A stretch of 64,000 bases of DNA from Ursus arctos (lineage: Eukaryota; Chordata; Mammalia; Carnivora; Ursidae): positions 33,200,767 through 33,264,766 of the forward strand of contig NW_026623089.1 in assembly GCF_023065955.2 (NCBI RefSeq), written 5' to 3'. How positions within the stretch are numbered: the stretch's first letter is position 1; each line of letters starts with the position of its first letter. The notes below the pieces were generated by a model. It saw nothing but the letters and a program-made list of their open reading frames with translations, searched no databases and was not told the DNA's origin. The position numbers and the translations under genes were made by a program. Of this stretch, positions 22,437-34,481 are shown piece by piece.

Positions 22437-22439
22437 AAC

Positions 22440-22634
22440 TTTTTTTTAAAGAATGTATTTATTAATTTGAGAGAGAAAGTGAGAGAGATTGAGAGAACAA
22501 GTGCAGGGAGGGGCAGAGGGAGAAGCAGACTCCCTGCAGAGCAGGGAGCCTGACATGGGACTCGATTTCAGGACCCCTGGATCATGACCTGAGCCGAAGG
22601 CAGCCACTTAAATGACTGAGCCACCCAGGCACTC
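22440..22634 (-). mobile_element. CAN SINE
   Basis: Antisense copy ending CCACCCAGGCACTC. Flanks aaaatcgtttttaa and taaaaatctgttc suggest the target. Confidence 0.9.
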
Positions 22635-22829
22635 TAAAAATCTGTTCTAAGTTTCCACTATAACTCATCACATTTTTCTGTTTACAAGATCTTAGAGGAC
22701 ATGGTGTTTCTGTGAATGTTACAGTATCATTACTGTTATCTGAGCTTCTATTCCCTGGAACATGCCATAGTTCTATGCATCTGCAAAACTTTATACATGC
22801 TGCTTATGTCTAGAATACTTTCCCCAAAC

Positions 22830-23140
22830 CTGTTTTCTCATCTGTAGCACAGTGATGATACTTAGTAGCTCCTACCTCATAGGGCTGTTATGAAGGCTAT
22901 ATGACCTTTTTTTTTTTTTTTAAAGATTTTATGTATTTAGCAGAGAGAGTGCACCAGTAGGGCAAGCAGCAGGCAGAGGGCCAGGGAGAAGCAGGCTCCC
23001 CGCTGAGCAGGGAGCCCGATGCGGGGCTCGATCCCAGGACCCTGGGATCATGACCTGAGCTGAAGGCAGACGCTTAACCGACTGAGCCACCCAGGCATCC
23101 CGGTCACACGACCTTTAAGCATTTATTAGGTAGAGCTCTC
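22830..23140 (+). repeat. MIR split by a SINE
   Basis: tttctcatctgtagcacagt and ctcatagggctgttatgaag to the left; acctttaagcatttattagg to the right. Confidence 0.7.
22913..23102 (-). mobile_element. CAN SINE inside a MIR
   Basis: Antisense, near-consensus copy ending CCACCCAGGCATCCC. TATGACCTTT and CACGACCTTT flank it. Confidence 0.93.
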
Positions 23141-23179
23141 TGGAGAGTGTGACACCGGATGAGCATCAGTGTCAGCTGT

Positions 23180-23440
23180 TACTATGATTTATCTTTCGAG
23201 GCTTAGTTCAATGCCACCTTCTTGTATACAATGATTTGCTACTATCGCCCCATAACTCTTTTGAGCATGTGGTCTTTATCAAATCTCTGATCCCTTAGTA
23301 TCGTTTTTGTTATATATTTATCTACCATACTGGACTAGGAGCTACACAAAAGTAGGGAATGGACCTTTGCTTCTTTATATTCAAAGCATCTGGCGTGATG
23401 CTGGGCACGCAGCAGGCATGGACTCAATGATTACTGAGCA
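23180..23440 (+). repeat. L2 fragment
   Basis: tttcgaggcttagttcaatg, ccaccttcttgtatac and later tggactaggagctacacaaa then gtgatgctgggcacgcagca: an L2 3' region. Confidence 0.6.
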
Positions 23441-23444
23441 AGGG

Positions 23445-24429
23445 GAAGACTTAAGCAAGAATGATGGAAACAATACTGACTTTCCAAAACGAATGTGAGT
23501 AGTGCCCACTGCTTAGCTAAATCGATATTTTCCCCATTTGACAAGAAAATTCTGGACTAATTGTTTCAATTAACTGTGATTTTTCCTTTTCTTTACCTTC
23601 ATGCAAATCTGGGGTTTCATTAACAGAAGGCAAAGGTAAAATCTCTAATGCCTACAATGTCTGTTTCTCGAGTTCTCAATAAACAGAATTGCTATAGAAT
23701 AAGTAGCTTCACCAAGTAAATATTTGGAACCTCATATCTCTTCTGTTTATTATGTTGGGGTCTTCTGATTGAAAATTTTTAGGGTGCCCTTCTTGATCAT
23801 TTCCCAAATGTAAAATCTTAAACATTTGAATCCTGGTCAACAACAGAATCAAGTCTCAGCCCTATGGTCGTACAGCTAGATTATGGCGCTACCTAGTGGT
23901 CAACTTTTGGCACATGGTCTGTTGAAAATGGTTCTTGCTCTTCTAGGTTTTAATTTTATTTTTTATATTGGTAATTGTAAAATGTCATTAGAAGTCACTA
24001 AATATCTTGCTCCCTTTTTTCTAGCATTTCTGGCAACTGTTCAATGTGTCCTTTACTCTCCATTCCTCTACTTCAGAGCCCTTTATTAGAACTGAGAATT
24101 TAAATATCTGCTACAAGGCTTATTATCAAGCTGCCGAAGATACACTTTCCTCCCACGGGATAACCAGGATCTTTAAAGTGAGAATTCAGGACACTAAGTT
24201 CTTTGGGCCATGCTATGAGAGGGTAGGCCACCTTGTGCCCCCTCTGAGCCCACGCCTGCCCCTCTGGCAGGCAGCCCACGGCAAATGCACCCCTCCTTTG
24301 CACACATTCTTCTAAACAATCATTCTCTTTTCCCTCTTTTGAAACCAAACAATTCCCTCAAAAATATGGTTTCGGGCATAAAATAGGAAATAGTACTAAA
24401 CAAACGGAAATGTTTTGCTTTAAATACTG
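23445..24429. other. Stretch with no recognised gene
   Basis: No exon or clear repeat was found. Open frames near 23880-24315 on both strands lack splice context. Confidence 0.4.
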
Positions 24430-24690
24430 AAGCCATTTGTTTACATTAAGAAATAGTTTGCATTCAAAGCCCATAATTGAAAAGAAACATGAATCATCAA
24501 TCACAAGGGGACTTTATAGATAAGAAATAAGTGCCAGCCCAAACAATTGTATGAAACGCGAACAACCCTCGTTGGGAGCTTTTGCTGAGTCATTTTTCAG
24601 GAAGTGGGCTGTCCAGGGAGATTTTTACAGGAGGAACAATCGACAATATTTTCATATTAATAACCTCCAGTTACTTTATTGTTCTCAAAA
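24430..24690. promoter_or_regulatory. Candidate enhancer with FOX, GATA and NF-E2-type motifs
   Basis: This repeat-free block holds TGTTTAC (24438-24444, forkhead), AGATAAG (24518-24524, GATA) and TGCTGAGTCAT (24583-24593, the NF-E2/Maf recognition sequence), with ACAAT-type SOX motifs near the right end. GATA plus NF-E2 sites within about 75 bp is typical of erythroid and megakaryocytic enhancers. It lies about 7.5 kb upstream of the alternative EXOC6 exon and faces HHEX on the other side. Function is inferred from motifs only. Confidence 0.4.
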
Positions 24691-25560
24691 CTTTTGTTAA
24701 TGAGTATTTTCCTGTTTGGTGAAGAAAAAAACATTAATCAAAAGACAAAGCCTAATCTGATTTATTTTTATGTGTTTTGGGTTCTTTTCTTCTGGGATAT
24801 TAAATATATTTCAGTAAAAGTTGTAAAACATCCTCAGTCACTGAGTATAATATCAGGAAATATTTTGTTTGAGTCTTTTTTTGTAAACATATGTGCTATA
24901 GCATATATTGGATACATTCCTTAGAGCAATTCCAAACTACCATTTTGGGATTCAAATTCCCTTCAAGCAGCAGCAAGGTTTCCACTTGGTTTGGTGTCTG
25001 CCTCTTCTGCCTGACTCCTCCTGAGACCTCTCAGTTACCCCTCAGTTAAGGGACAAAGAGTGTGGGCTCCTGGAGACCAACTAAAAGATGAGGCCATTCA
25101 CCCAAGGTCTCCTCAGAAAACAAGGTCCCCAGCAGGCGTGTAAGGAACAGACAGGGTCAGAGTGTTCCGTGGAGACTCCCATGTATACACACTTTTTGGC
25201 CCATCCGCAAGCATTGAGCCTCTCTTTCTCTCTTAGCTTATGAATGAGGGTTTGTGACAAGGAGCTTAAGTCACCTGCCCATGGGATTAGGGGAAGTAAA
25301 TTGTGAAATAAGATCATTGTGTGATTGTGATTTCTGTTAGGATAAACAATTATCATGCTTGTGGTCCTGATTTAACACAAATATATTTCCCACAACATGC
25401 CCCTACCCCCACCTGCCACCGCCACTGAGCCCCGGTGAGAAAGCCTCACCTCGCATGTACAATGTAGCAGCTTTCCTTCTGTACTAGATGATAAACACAG
25501 TGGGTCTGGCTCTGCAAGCAAGTAAGAAAATCAAAGCAAGCTTCTGTGCCGTGTAGCAGT
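24691..25560. other. Stretch with no recognised gene
   Basis: No family-level repeat or exon was recognised. The left third is AT-rich, the rest mixed. Confidence 0.4.
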
Positions 25561-25564
25561 TACA

Positions 25565-25795
25565 TGCACAGACACTGGAGTTGGACTGTCTGGGTTCAAA
25601 TCTTACCTCTGCTACTTATTAGCTATGTGACCTTGGGCTTTTTTCTGTACCTGGAGTTTCCTTATCTACACAATAGACAAGCTGCTATCTCATAGATTTG
25701 TTGGGGAGATTAAATTAATTAATGCAAATAAGGTATTCAGAACAATGCCAGGAAAGTAAAAAGCACTTTAGAAGCATTAGTGTTATGTCACTGCT
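25565..25795 (+). repeat. MIR, nearly complete
   Basis: actggagttggactgtctgg, ctacttattagctatgtgac, gttggggagattaaattaat and caatgccaggaaagtaaaaa follow in MIR order. One of the better preserved MIRs here. Confidence 0.9.
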
Positions 25796-26197
25796 TAATA
25801 AGGAATGATGTTATGAACCGCTGAGGATGATTTTTTGTTTTTTTTTTAATCAACTGCCTTATAATTTTGTTATGGCGAGTAGAGCTGTTCTTCTCTTTCT
25901 TTTCCAGTGGACACACGTAGATATTTCTCTGATGCTCAGAGTTTTGAAGATGTCGGTGACCCATAAAAATGTTAGGAGACTACAGTGCTCATAGGTTTAT
26001 TATAAAGTTATTTCCTATGTACTGATCTTTATGTTTTGTTGATTTATTATTCACCTTTTAAAAGAAAACTATATATTTAAGAACCTACTATGCACCAAAC
26101 CCTTGAGAAGCTCACAAGCCAGTGGAGAAATTTCTTCTTTATTCCAACTGGATCGAGGCAGGGGGGCAAAGGGGTCTAGGAGTGAGATACCTGCAGT

Positions 26198-26198
<1 letters not shown>

Positions 26199-26248
<50 letters not shown>

Positions 26249-26250
26249 CA
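26199..26250. repeat. CA microsatellite
   Basis: About 26 CA units with a single CG interruption at about 26241-26242. The 94-aa His-Thr and Cys-Val open frames through it are artefacts. Confidence 0.95.
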
Positions 26251-26889
26251 CTTGCTGGGAGAATCCACCTGCAGGCCTCAGGGTGACGCCTGAACACAGA
26301 TATAACTGTAGGGCTCAGAACCACTATGTGATGCTGCCGCCCTGGTTCACTGGGGCTTCAGAACACAGGACCATGCTTTTAACCTGAATCCTGGAACCTT
26401 CCCTTCTGTGTGTAGCCCCAGAAATAACTGTCTATTTGGTCTATTCCAGGCTCCTGGAGTTTATTTTTGGGAGTGAAGAGAAGAATCAACATTACAAAAA
26501 GAACCCCAAATCCTGGAAAAGAACCTCAAAAAAAAAAAGAAAAGAAAAGAAAAGAATCTGATAAAACACTGCCATTTTCTTATGGGTTTCCCTCATATCT
26601 CTCTGGCTTCTCCTCAGCCTCCTTCCCAAGTTTATTTTTATCAGTCTGTCCCTTAAATCTAGTTGTTTCCAGGCATCTGTCCCCAACTGTCTTTTCTTCT
26701 TACTCTATTCTCCTGTAAGTTCATCTTCCAGTTGGGTGTTGATGAGTCCCAAATGTAGACCTACACTTGCACTTCTCTCCTAAGCTCCAGACTTCATTTC
26801 TAACCACCTACATAACATCTCTCCCAGAATAGCCGGTCACTCGCACTTGACATTCCACATGTCCAAAACCGAACTCAGTAACTTTCCTC

Positions 26890-27242
26890 TCTTAGTCCCT
26901 TTGGGCTGCTCTAACAGAATACCATAGACTGGGTGACTTAAACAACAAACATTTATTTCTCACAGTCCTGGAAAACTGGAAGTCCAAGATGAAGGAGCCA
27001 GCAAATTCAGTGATGGTGACAACCTGCTTCCTAGTCCATTATGGCCACCTTCTCACAGTGTCCTCACATGGCAGAAGGGGCAGAGAAGCTCTCTGGAGTC
27101 TCTTTTATAACGGCACTAATCCTATTCATGGGGGTTCCACCCTCATGACCTCATCGCCTCCCAAAGGCCTTACCTCCAAATACTATCACATTGGGGATTA
27201 CATTTCGCCATACAAATTTGAGGGGGACACAGACTATATATA
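26890..27242 (-). mobile_element. MST-type MaLR LTR remnant
   Basis: cttagtccctttgggctgct, then aataccatagactgggtgac at the left and aaatttgagggggacacaga at the right are the complement of an MST LTR. The middle (atgacctcatcgcctcccaa) also fits. Confidence 0.85.
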
Positions 27243-27344
27243 GTACTCTCCTCCCACTTTAAGCCACCAAATACCTACCTATTAAATATGATGTTATTCC
27301 CAAAATAGATATGTCCCAAATCAATCTCTGCCTATCTCTGATCC

Positions 27345-27665
27345 ATTATGTCTGAGCCTGGTCACCTCTGGGCCTTTGTAGCTACAGTTCCCTTTATCTG
27401 GAATGCCTTTCCATCTGCCAGTTTTGTGCACAAATATCTATGTACTCTCCAAGACTCGAAACAGCCCCCTCTTCAAAGCCACCCTAGGTTCTGGATCGTA
27501 CTGCACACAGGACATAATTTGGACAGAGGATGTATATATTTTATTTCCAATACTAAGCTATGAGTTCTTTGAAGACCACCTCTGGGCCTTATTCACCTTT
27601 GTAGTTCTCAGAGCGCTTACTACAGGACCTCATATGTAGAAGTCATAAATATATGTTTGCTAGAA
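27345..27665 (+). repeat. L2 fragment
   Basis: cctttatctggaatgccttt, then gagttctttgaagaccacct and tagttctcagagcgcttact: L2 order, with a degraded terminus (aaatatatgtttgctagaat). Confidence 0.6.
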
Positions 27666-28289
27666 TGATTCATAAAAAGGAATCTGTGTGTTTTAGAGCA
27701 GTTAGTTACTTCTTCTTCCACCCACCCTTTGTCTTCAAATTTCCCATCACCTACTATCACTTTTCTGGATTGGTCACAACTCAGAAATTTTGATGTTGAA
27801 AATAGTCTGCCTCACAAAATGTTTTGGAGTATATTTGGCTTATAAGGCCTGACACAATCTGGCTCCTTACAGGGACACCTATTGTAGAGTAAAAACTGAG
27901 CTAATGACTAATATGAATTCCTTCACTTCAAACGCCATATGATAAAAAAGAAAAGTTTCCATTTATACCAGGTTTTACAGGGTTATGGTTCAATAGGTGA
28001 TCTGTATGCTTCCTTTTTACTTCTAAACACATGTGTTCCTTTGTTTCTCAGGAAGTAATCATTATGTAGCCATGGAAATCAATGAGTGCAAAGGAAATGT
28101 TGCAGGGGAATAATGAAGCCGACTAACTCAACTCCACAAAAGTTGGTCACATCCTAAAATAATTAAAATACAACGATCCAAAAGTTCTTAGAGGAAGTGT
28201 TAATCGGTGCTTGGTATTTTGACAATAACTTGTACAGTATGTGAGAGCATTTCAAAAATTCTTAAGCATTTATAAAACGTTATCAAGAT

Positions 28290-28470
28290 GAATGAACAAA
28301 TATTTATTGAGTGACTACTATGAACAAGGCCCTTTCACATGTATTCCCTCATTTTATCATCTCAACAGCCCTATGGAATAGCGATTTTTGGTATTATTTC
28401 CATTCTACAGATTAAAAAAAAAAAACTTAGATTCAGAGGTTAAATGACTTGCCCACTTGAAGGAACTTGA
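28290..28470 (-). repeat. MIR
   Basis: atttattgagtgactactat, then catctcaacagccctatgga and gttaaatgacttgcccactt. Confidence 0.8.
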
Positions 28471-28689
28471 AGCACTTGAAGGAACATGTTCTTCCCACCC
28501 ATCAGAATTCATCTTAGGGATGAATGATGCCCAATTCCCATGGTCTGAATCGCAAGAGGGACTCAAATAGAACAAACACCTCCCAATCAACTTTCCACAC
28601 TTATAAGTAAGATTCAACTGTGTCTTTCTTTGCCTAACTAGGCATTTGTAAATCATCAATATCCCATCAGTAAAACTGACACAACAATC

Positions 28690-28804
28690 TTTTTTTTATT
28701 TTAATTTGTTTATTTTAAGTAAACTATACCATACGTGAGTCTTTAACTCATGACTGCAAGATCAAGAGTCTCATGCTCTACAGACTGAGCCAGACAGGCA
28801 CTCC
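28690..28804 (-). mobile_element. CAN SINE, short old copy
   Basis: Antisense; the body has only the tRNA-like half (gcatgagactcttgatcttg on the minus strand). Ends CAGACAGGCACTCC. Confidence 0.75.
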
Positions 28805-28805
28805 A

Positions 28806-29495
28806 TAATAGCCAATCTTATTATTCTTTTTCATTTAGATTTTGTAATGTTAAAATTTTCATAAAGGTCCAAAGTTTGTGTTATACAGGAATTTGTTTTG
28901 TAATGATGTTTTGTAATGATGTTACCACTGTGAAAATTAACACCAGTGGTAACAGTATTTTAGTTTTTATTTAGAGTCTTAAAGCAATGGAGTTTATTTT
29001 AGGGAAAACCTATGGACTCAGTCTCATTACTTTATAAGACAACCTTATCTTTGATACAAATTATATTATTAATTTAAGTCCTATGCTGTTTGGCATAAGT
29101 TTATGTTGCCCACTTATTTTGACCAATCATATATAGTTCAACACAAAAAAAGTTCCTTTAGAAGTGCCAGGTGTATAAAACTCAGTTGCAAAACTTTGGC
29201 CGCATCATTACTGACAGTGTAGAAATGAATGTGTCAAACAAAACTTTAAGGAGATTTGCTTTATCGCAAGCAACCAATCACTGTCATTTATTGAGGACCA
29301 GTTTTGTGCTTAGCACTACGCTAGGTTCTGTAGAAGATCCAGAAGAGCTACGTGACAAAGTAATTGGTAGAAATTATGTTAAGCTTCAAGTCACAAAGAC
29401 GAGAATGCCCTTTGCTCTCTCAGGTAAAAGAGTCCAAATATGGACTAGGACAGTCTAGGGCAACTCCATGTCACCAGACACTCAGACTGCTTCTA
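28806..29495. other. Stretch with no recognised gene
   Basis: A 95-aa open frame at 29171-29458 overlaps an antisense L2-like scrap (catttattgaggaccagttt) and has no protein resemblance. A 13-bp tandem duplication TTTTGTAATGATG lies near 28900-28920. Confidence 0.45.
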
Positions 29496-29499
29496 TATT

Positions 29500-29830
29500 T
29501 CTGTTTTCTGTCTTTAGCATGTGGCTTCCACACTCAAGGTCATCTCAGAATGCAAAATACTGCTGAAGCTCCAGCCACCAAGTCCTCGATTCAGGCAGCA
29601 GGAAGGAGGGTGGGATAAGGTCAAAAAGGATGGAACCAGCTGTGTGTCCCCCTTACTTAGGAGTTTTCCTGGAAATCCCACCCAGCAACTTCTGCTTTTA
29701 TCTCATTGATCAGAAGTTTGTCACATACCCACATCTATCCACACATGAGTCTGGGAAAGATAGACCAAAAGATATTTGCTCACAATGCCATTTTGAATGT
29801 AGTTAGAATTCTATCACTAAGGAAAATGGA
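29500..29830. repeat. Old dispersed repeat, copy A
   Basis: cccacccagcaacttctgct, then tttatctcattgatcagaag and a gtcacatacccacat block belong to a common mammalian dispersed repeat whose name I am not sure of. A longer copy lies at 39440-39905. Confidence 0.5.
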
Positions 29831-29979
29831 AAGAATAGGGAAATGAATATAGGGGAGGTACCTATAATAGCAGCCAACAAATGTGAAAAAGCAGAGGGAC
29901 AGCAGAGCCCAGACAAAAGATCTAAGTCTTCAAAATGGAAGAAAAACTGAGTTGGAATCTCAGTTCTACTACTTACCAG

Positions 29980-31700
29980 ACAGAGCAGAAGCAGCAAAAC
30001 CAGCTAGAAGGTGGTTTGAACCAGGGTGGTAGTAATGGAGAGGGAGAGAGGTGGTCAAATTCTAAATACATTTTGAAGGTAGAGTTAACAGGATTTGTTA
30101 ATGGATTAGAATGCAAGGTATCAGAGCAAGAAAAGATGCCAAGATGTTTTCATTTAAGCAACTGGAAGAATGGAGTTGCCACTGACTGAGAGGGGAAACG
30201 CCATTGGAGAAGCAGGCTCTGGATGGTGGTGAAAGGAGATCAGATGCTTGGATATTGATTAGGAGATTTTAAGTTGGAAGTTGGACATATGGTGTGGAGA
30301 ACAGGGAAGTGGTACAGACTGGAGGTATAAATTTAAAAGTAACTAATATACAGAGAGAGAGACAGTATTTAAGGCCCTGACTGGATGAGATCATCAAGGC
30401 AGTTAAGTGTAGATGGAAAACAGATGAGATCTTAGGACTGAGACCTGGGCACTCCAACACAGAAATCACGGGAACTGAAAGAACTAGACAAGAATGAGAA
30501 GCAATGAGGTGGGTGGAGAATAGGGAGCGCAGTGGAAACCATGTGAGGGAGGTAGCTATGTGAAAAGGGAGTGACTTCTTCTGATGCTGCTGATTGGTCA
30601 AGTACGATGAAGACTGAAAATCGACTCCTGCATTTGCTGCACTTGCCTTGTAAGGATGGTTTCAGTGGGTGATGGGGCTGAAAGGGGAAGAGGTGAGAGA
30701 AGAAAAATTGGAGACAGCAAGTAGATACAACTTTTTTGAAGAATTTTGCTGTAAAGAGAAGAGGAATGGGGGAGGGATATACTGGAAGGGAAGGAGGATT
30801 GAGAGAGTCTGTTTTTATGATGAGAGAATACTTATATGGTACTGGGAAAGAGAGTGGAAAATTGATGCAGGACAGAGGGGAAGAGTGCCTATAGCAGTGT
30901 CCCTGACTGAGTAGGTAAGGAGTAGAGTCTCGTGTACACATGGAGTTGTTAGCCTTTGTAAAGAGTACGGGCAGTTCACCCAGAAGAGCAGGAGGGAAGA
31001 CAGTCTATGAGCCCAGATGCTAGTAAGTGGGTAGTTGTGGTTATAGGGGCTATGGAAGTTTCCTTCTGATGGGTTCCATTTTCTCAGTATCTAGGAAGCA
31101 AGATCATCATGGAAAACAGTATATAGTTTTGGTTTAAGTTTTGAGAAGAGGGGCGCCTGGGTGGCTCAGTCATTAAGCGTCTGCCTTCAGCTCAGGGCGT
31201 GATCCCGGAGTCCTGGGATCGAGCCCCACATCAGGCTGCTATACTGGGAACCTGCTTCTTCCTCTCCCACTCCCCCTGCTTGTGTTCCCTCTCTCACTGG
31301 GTGTCTCTCTCTCTCTCTCTGTCAAATAAATAAATAAAATCTTTTAATAAAAAAACAAAAAGTTTTGAGAAGAGAAGAAAGGGTATAAAATCATCCCCTT
31401 CCAGCAGAGCAAACAAATGAAAGGCCTAGGGAAATAGAGTCTGATTGCTGGGCAGCTATAAGAGTCCACTACAGATGAGTGATCAGCAATTTAAAATGAG
31501 ACCAGTTGGCTTGATGGTGTGTTTTTCTCTAGCTTCATTCAACTGTGTGGAATGGAGTAGAGAAAAGTTGAATTTAATAAATGTTGTGGTTTAGCTAAGT
31601 AAGTTTAACCAAGTAACAGAGAGACAAGGGAATCAAGAGTATGTTCAAGGGAGTGATGAAACACTGGACCACAGATTTAAGCTGAGTAAGGAGGAAAGTG
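29980..31700. repeat. Long old dispersed repeat (L2/L1-like), split by a SINE
   Basis: Purine-rich order: gagttaacaggatttgttaa, aagcaactggaagaatggag, gactggatgagatcatcaag, cctgggcactccaacacaga, tggagacagcaagtagatac, gagaccagttggcttgatgg. This is a widespread ancient mammalian repeat; I read it as the antisense of an old LINE but cannot fix the family. The 169-aa open frame antisense to it is not a gene. Confidence 0.55.
31151..31359 (+). mobile_element. CAN SINE, younger subtype
   Basis: CTCAGGGCGTGATCCCGGAG-type head with TGTTCCCTCTCTCACTGGGT. Perfect 15-bp target AAGTTTTGAGAAGAG at 31136-31150 and 31360-31374. Confidence 0.96.
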
Positions 31701-31909
31701 AGGACATGACAAGAATGAGGGGCAGTGAAAATACAGTTGGATCAGTGGATCTTAGGTTCCAATGGAGTTGAAGGATTGTTGGGCTTCGCAGTGTTTGAGC
31801 GTCCACAAACAAATCTAAACCTTAATGATGCCCAAAGATGCTAGAACTGCAGGGCTTGCCAGTGTGAGCTCTCACATAAACTCACCCCAAAATAAAAAAA
31901 TCAGCCTTC

Positions 31910-32250
31910 CATAAGCAAAATAAGTCAGTCAGAGAAAGGTAAATACGCTAGGATTTCATTCATATGTGGAATTTAAAAAACAAAACAAATAAACGAAGGA
32001 AAAAGAAAATGAGAGAGAGAAAAACCAAGAAAGAGATCTTAACTATAGAGAATAAACTGATAGTTACCAGAGAGGAGGTAGGTGGGGGGGGATGGGTGAA
32101 ATAGGTGATGGGGATTAAGAGGACACTTATCATCATGAGCACTGAGTAATGTATGCAAGTGTTGAATCACTATATTTACACCAGAAACTAACACTGCATG
32201 TTAACTACACTGGAATTAAAATATAACAACTTAATAAAATTTTTAAAAAA
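31910..32250 (+). mobile_element. Carnivore L1 3' end, truncated
   Basis: ataagcaaaataagtcagtc, tttcattcatatgtggaatt and a ggggtgggaaatag-like block, then gcatgttaactacactggaa and an A-rich tail: a young L1 3' UTR, 5'-truncated. Flanks AATCAGCCTTC and AATCAGTCTTC are the target duplication. Confidence 0.88.
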
Positions 32251-32269
32251 GAAAATAAATCAGTCTTCT

Positions 32270-33335
32270 TCCTTCTCAATCACTGACAAGAGAGAGTGAC
32301 CTCATAATGTGGCATGATTAAATCTTGTTGCTGGATTCCAGATTTTCACACACTTCCTGCCATTTCCTGCAAATGGCAAAGTAGAGATTCCAGTGGGCTC
32401 TCAGACATGGCAGAATGCCAGGTCAACCAAAGAATCTCTCATTTCTGTAGCCTGAAGAGAACTGAACATCAGATCTCAGGCGGTCTATTGTGTTCATCAG
32501 ATTTCAAAGCAAGGTCACATCTGTTTTAAGCTGTTCCATAGGAGCAAGCTTGCGTTTTTTTGAGCCCCACTCTTGCCTCGAGTGTGGAATGGAGCAATAA
32601 ACCAGAACCTCTCTGGCCAAGCTCTTCAGACAGCAGCAATGAAGAAACTAACACCTTGGACATGCGAGAAGAGAAAAAAAAGCCCCAAATCAAACATCTC
32701 AGGAAAACCATGCTTTCCGAGTGGAGTATCAGGGCCCACTTTTCCCAGCCAGTATCAAACAAATGTTCTCCCAAGCATCTTCATATTATTGACTAACACC
32801 ACAAAATATCATAAAATCAAAAGGGCATTTACACAAGTCATGCTGAAATTTTTTCTTTCTCTCTCTGCCACTGAAAATCCAAAGTTTCTTTTAGTGTCTA
32901 AATTAGTGACTGCATAGTCAGGCATTTTCAACTTCCCTTATACAAGTCTCTTGTCAGGACTTTAGGATTTTAAACCTTTATCTTCATTGAATAACACAGG
33001 CCTGGAAGAGAGGAAATGGTCAATTAATAGCCTTTTTTTTTTTCCCTTTCAGCTTTAAAAAAAAAAAATCTCCCAGCAATAAATATAGCTGCAACTATAC
33101 AGGTGTTCTGAGTAAATATGAGTTTATTTGATTATAACAAGCAAAACCAGCAAGTAATGTGTTTTGCTTTCTTGAAATTAAAAAAAAAGCCACTTAAAAA
33201 GTTTAAAATAAGCATCAAAAAATTTAAAAAAAATAAGCATCAAACATTACTCCTCTTTCACTTTTTTAGTCAAGTTCTACCATAATTAAAATACTTGTCA
33301 CCCTTCATAAATCCCAGATCCTATAAAAGGTTGAG
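32270..33335. other. Stretch with no recognised gene
   Basis: Mostly unique. Open frames near 32526-32917 on both strands lack splice context. A tandem echo of ATAAGCATCAAA lies at 33209-33244. Confidence 0.4.
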
Positions 33336-34020
33336 CTTAGATTATAAGGTAAAGATTTGCCGTCAGAGAATGGAACTGAAATCAGAATGTCCCGCTTCTG
33401 TGAGTTTAAGAAAAAGCCTTAATGGTTCTTTTTAGTGTGGGGTTTTGGGCTGAGTAGTATTTAAAGCACTAAACTGTCTCTCCAGTATTTGAGGGGATTA
33501 AGTTTAGAGTTCATTGTGTTGACTGTCTTTTGAAAGATTAGATAGTTTGGTTAGGCTCCTACTGACCATGTAAATGTCCCAGTGTTTATTGACTGTCTGC
33601 CGTCATTATCAAAGACTGAACACAATCGACACCTTGTAAACAGAAATCCCATTATTTTTGTGGTACTGATAAGATTTACTGAGGATTTAATTTTTTTATG
33701 ATTGACTAGCCAGTTAAAAATATTAATACAGTACAGGAGAGCATGATAAAGGAGTATGTATTCAGTCAACAAACTTGCCCTTTTGTTTGGAAACTACAAT
33801 CTCATTTTGCTTGTAGGTGGTAAAAATTATTATCTGTACAGTATAGTGCTCTATTTAAAAACACTTCTTAAGTACATTTGGATGTGTTATATGCATTTCT
33901 ACGAATCCTTCAATGATCTGCAAAGAGTTTTATGTTTTTATAGAAAGATGTCTTAAACTTTTCAGTACACAGATGGAAAAATTCTATAGACAGTGTAATT
34001 TACTTCAGGAATAGTATAAG
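33336..34020. promoter_or_regulatory. Candidate conserved non-coding block
   Basis: About 680 bp free of recognisable repeats. It contains CTGATAAG (33666-33673, GATA), TGATTGAC near 33700 (PBX/MEIS-like) and a TGTAAACA forkhead motif near 33638. Conservation is suspected only because the block is unique and motif-rich. Confidence 0.3.
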
Positions 34021-34063
34021 GACTTGTTTGTTGAATAATTTGGGCCTGCATTTAAAAATGTTT

Positions 34064-34253
34064 ATTGTTGTTATTGTTGTTTTCATTTATTTGTCAGAGA
34101 GAGAGAGAGCACAAGCAGGGGGAGCAGCAGGCAGAGGGAGAAGAAGGATCCCTGCTGAGCAAGGAGCCTGATGCAGGACTCGATCCCAGGGCCCTGGGAT
34201 CATGACCTGAGCCGAAGGCAGAAGCTTAACCAACTGAGCCACCCAGGCATCCC
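34064..34253 (-). mobile_element. CAN SINE, left arm of an inverted pair
   Basis: Antisense copy with target TAAAAATGTTT at 34053-34063 and 34254-34264. Confidence 0.93.
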
Positions 34254-34270
34254 TAAAAATGTTTTAATCA

Positions 34271-34481
34271 GGGGCGCCTGGGTAGCACAGTCTTTAAGCG
34301 CCTGCCTTCAGCTCAGGGCGTGATCCCGGCGTTCTGGGATTGAGCCCCACATCAGGCTCCTCCGCTGGGAGCCTGCTTCTTCCTCTCCCACTCCCCCTGC
34401 TTGTGTTCCCTCTCTCGCTGGCTGTCTCTCTGTCAAATAAATAAATAAAATCTTGCAAAAAAAAATAAAAATAAAATAAAT
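34271..34481 (+). mobile_element. CAN SINE, younger subtype, right arm of an inverted pair
   Basis: Sense copy (ggggcgcctgggtagcacag; tccgctgggagcctgcttct). Perfect 16-bp target AAAAATGTTTTAATCA at 34255-34270 and 34482-34497, overlapping the duplication of the neighbouring SINE. Confidence 0.96.

Noticed and set aside
26069..26387. His-Thr and Cys-Val repeat open frames
   Set aside because: They are translations of the CA microsatellite on both strands.
30432..30941. A 169-codon minus-strand open frame, the second longest in the window
   Set aside because: It is antisense to the long purine-rich repeat at 29980-31700. The pyrimidine-rich strand lacks stop codons by composition.
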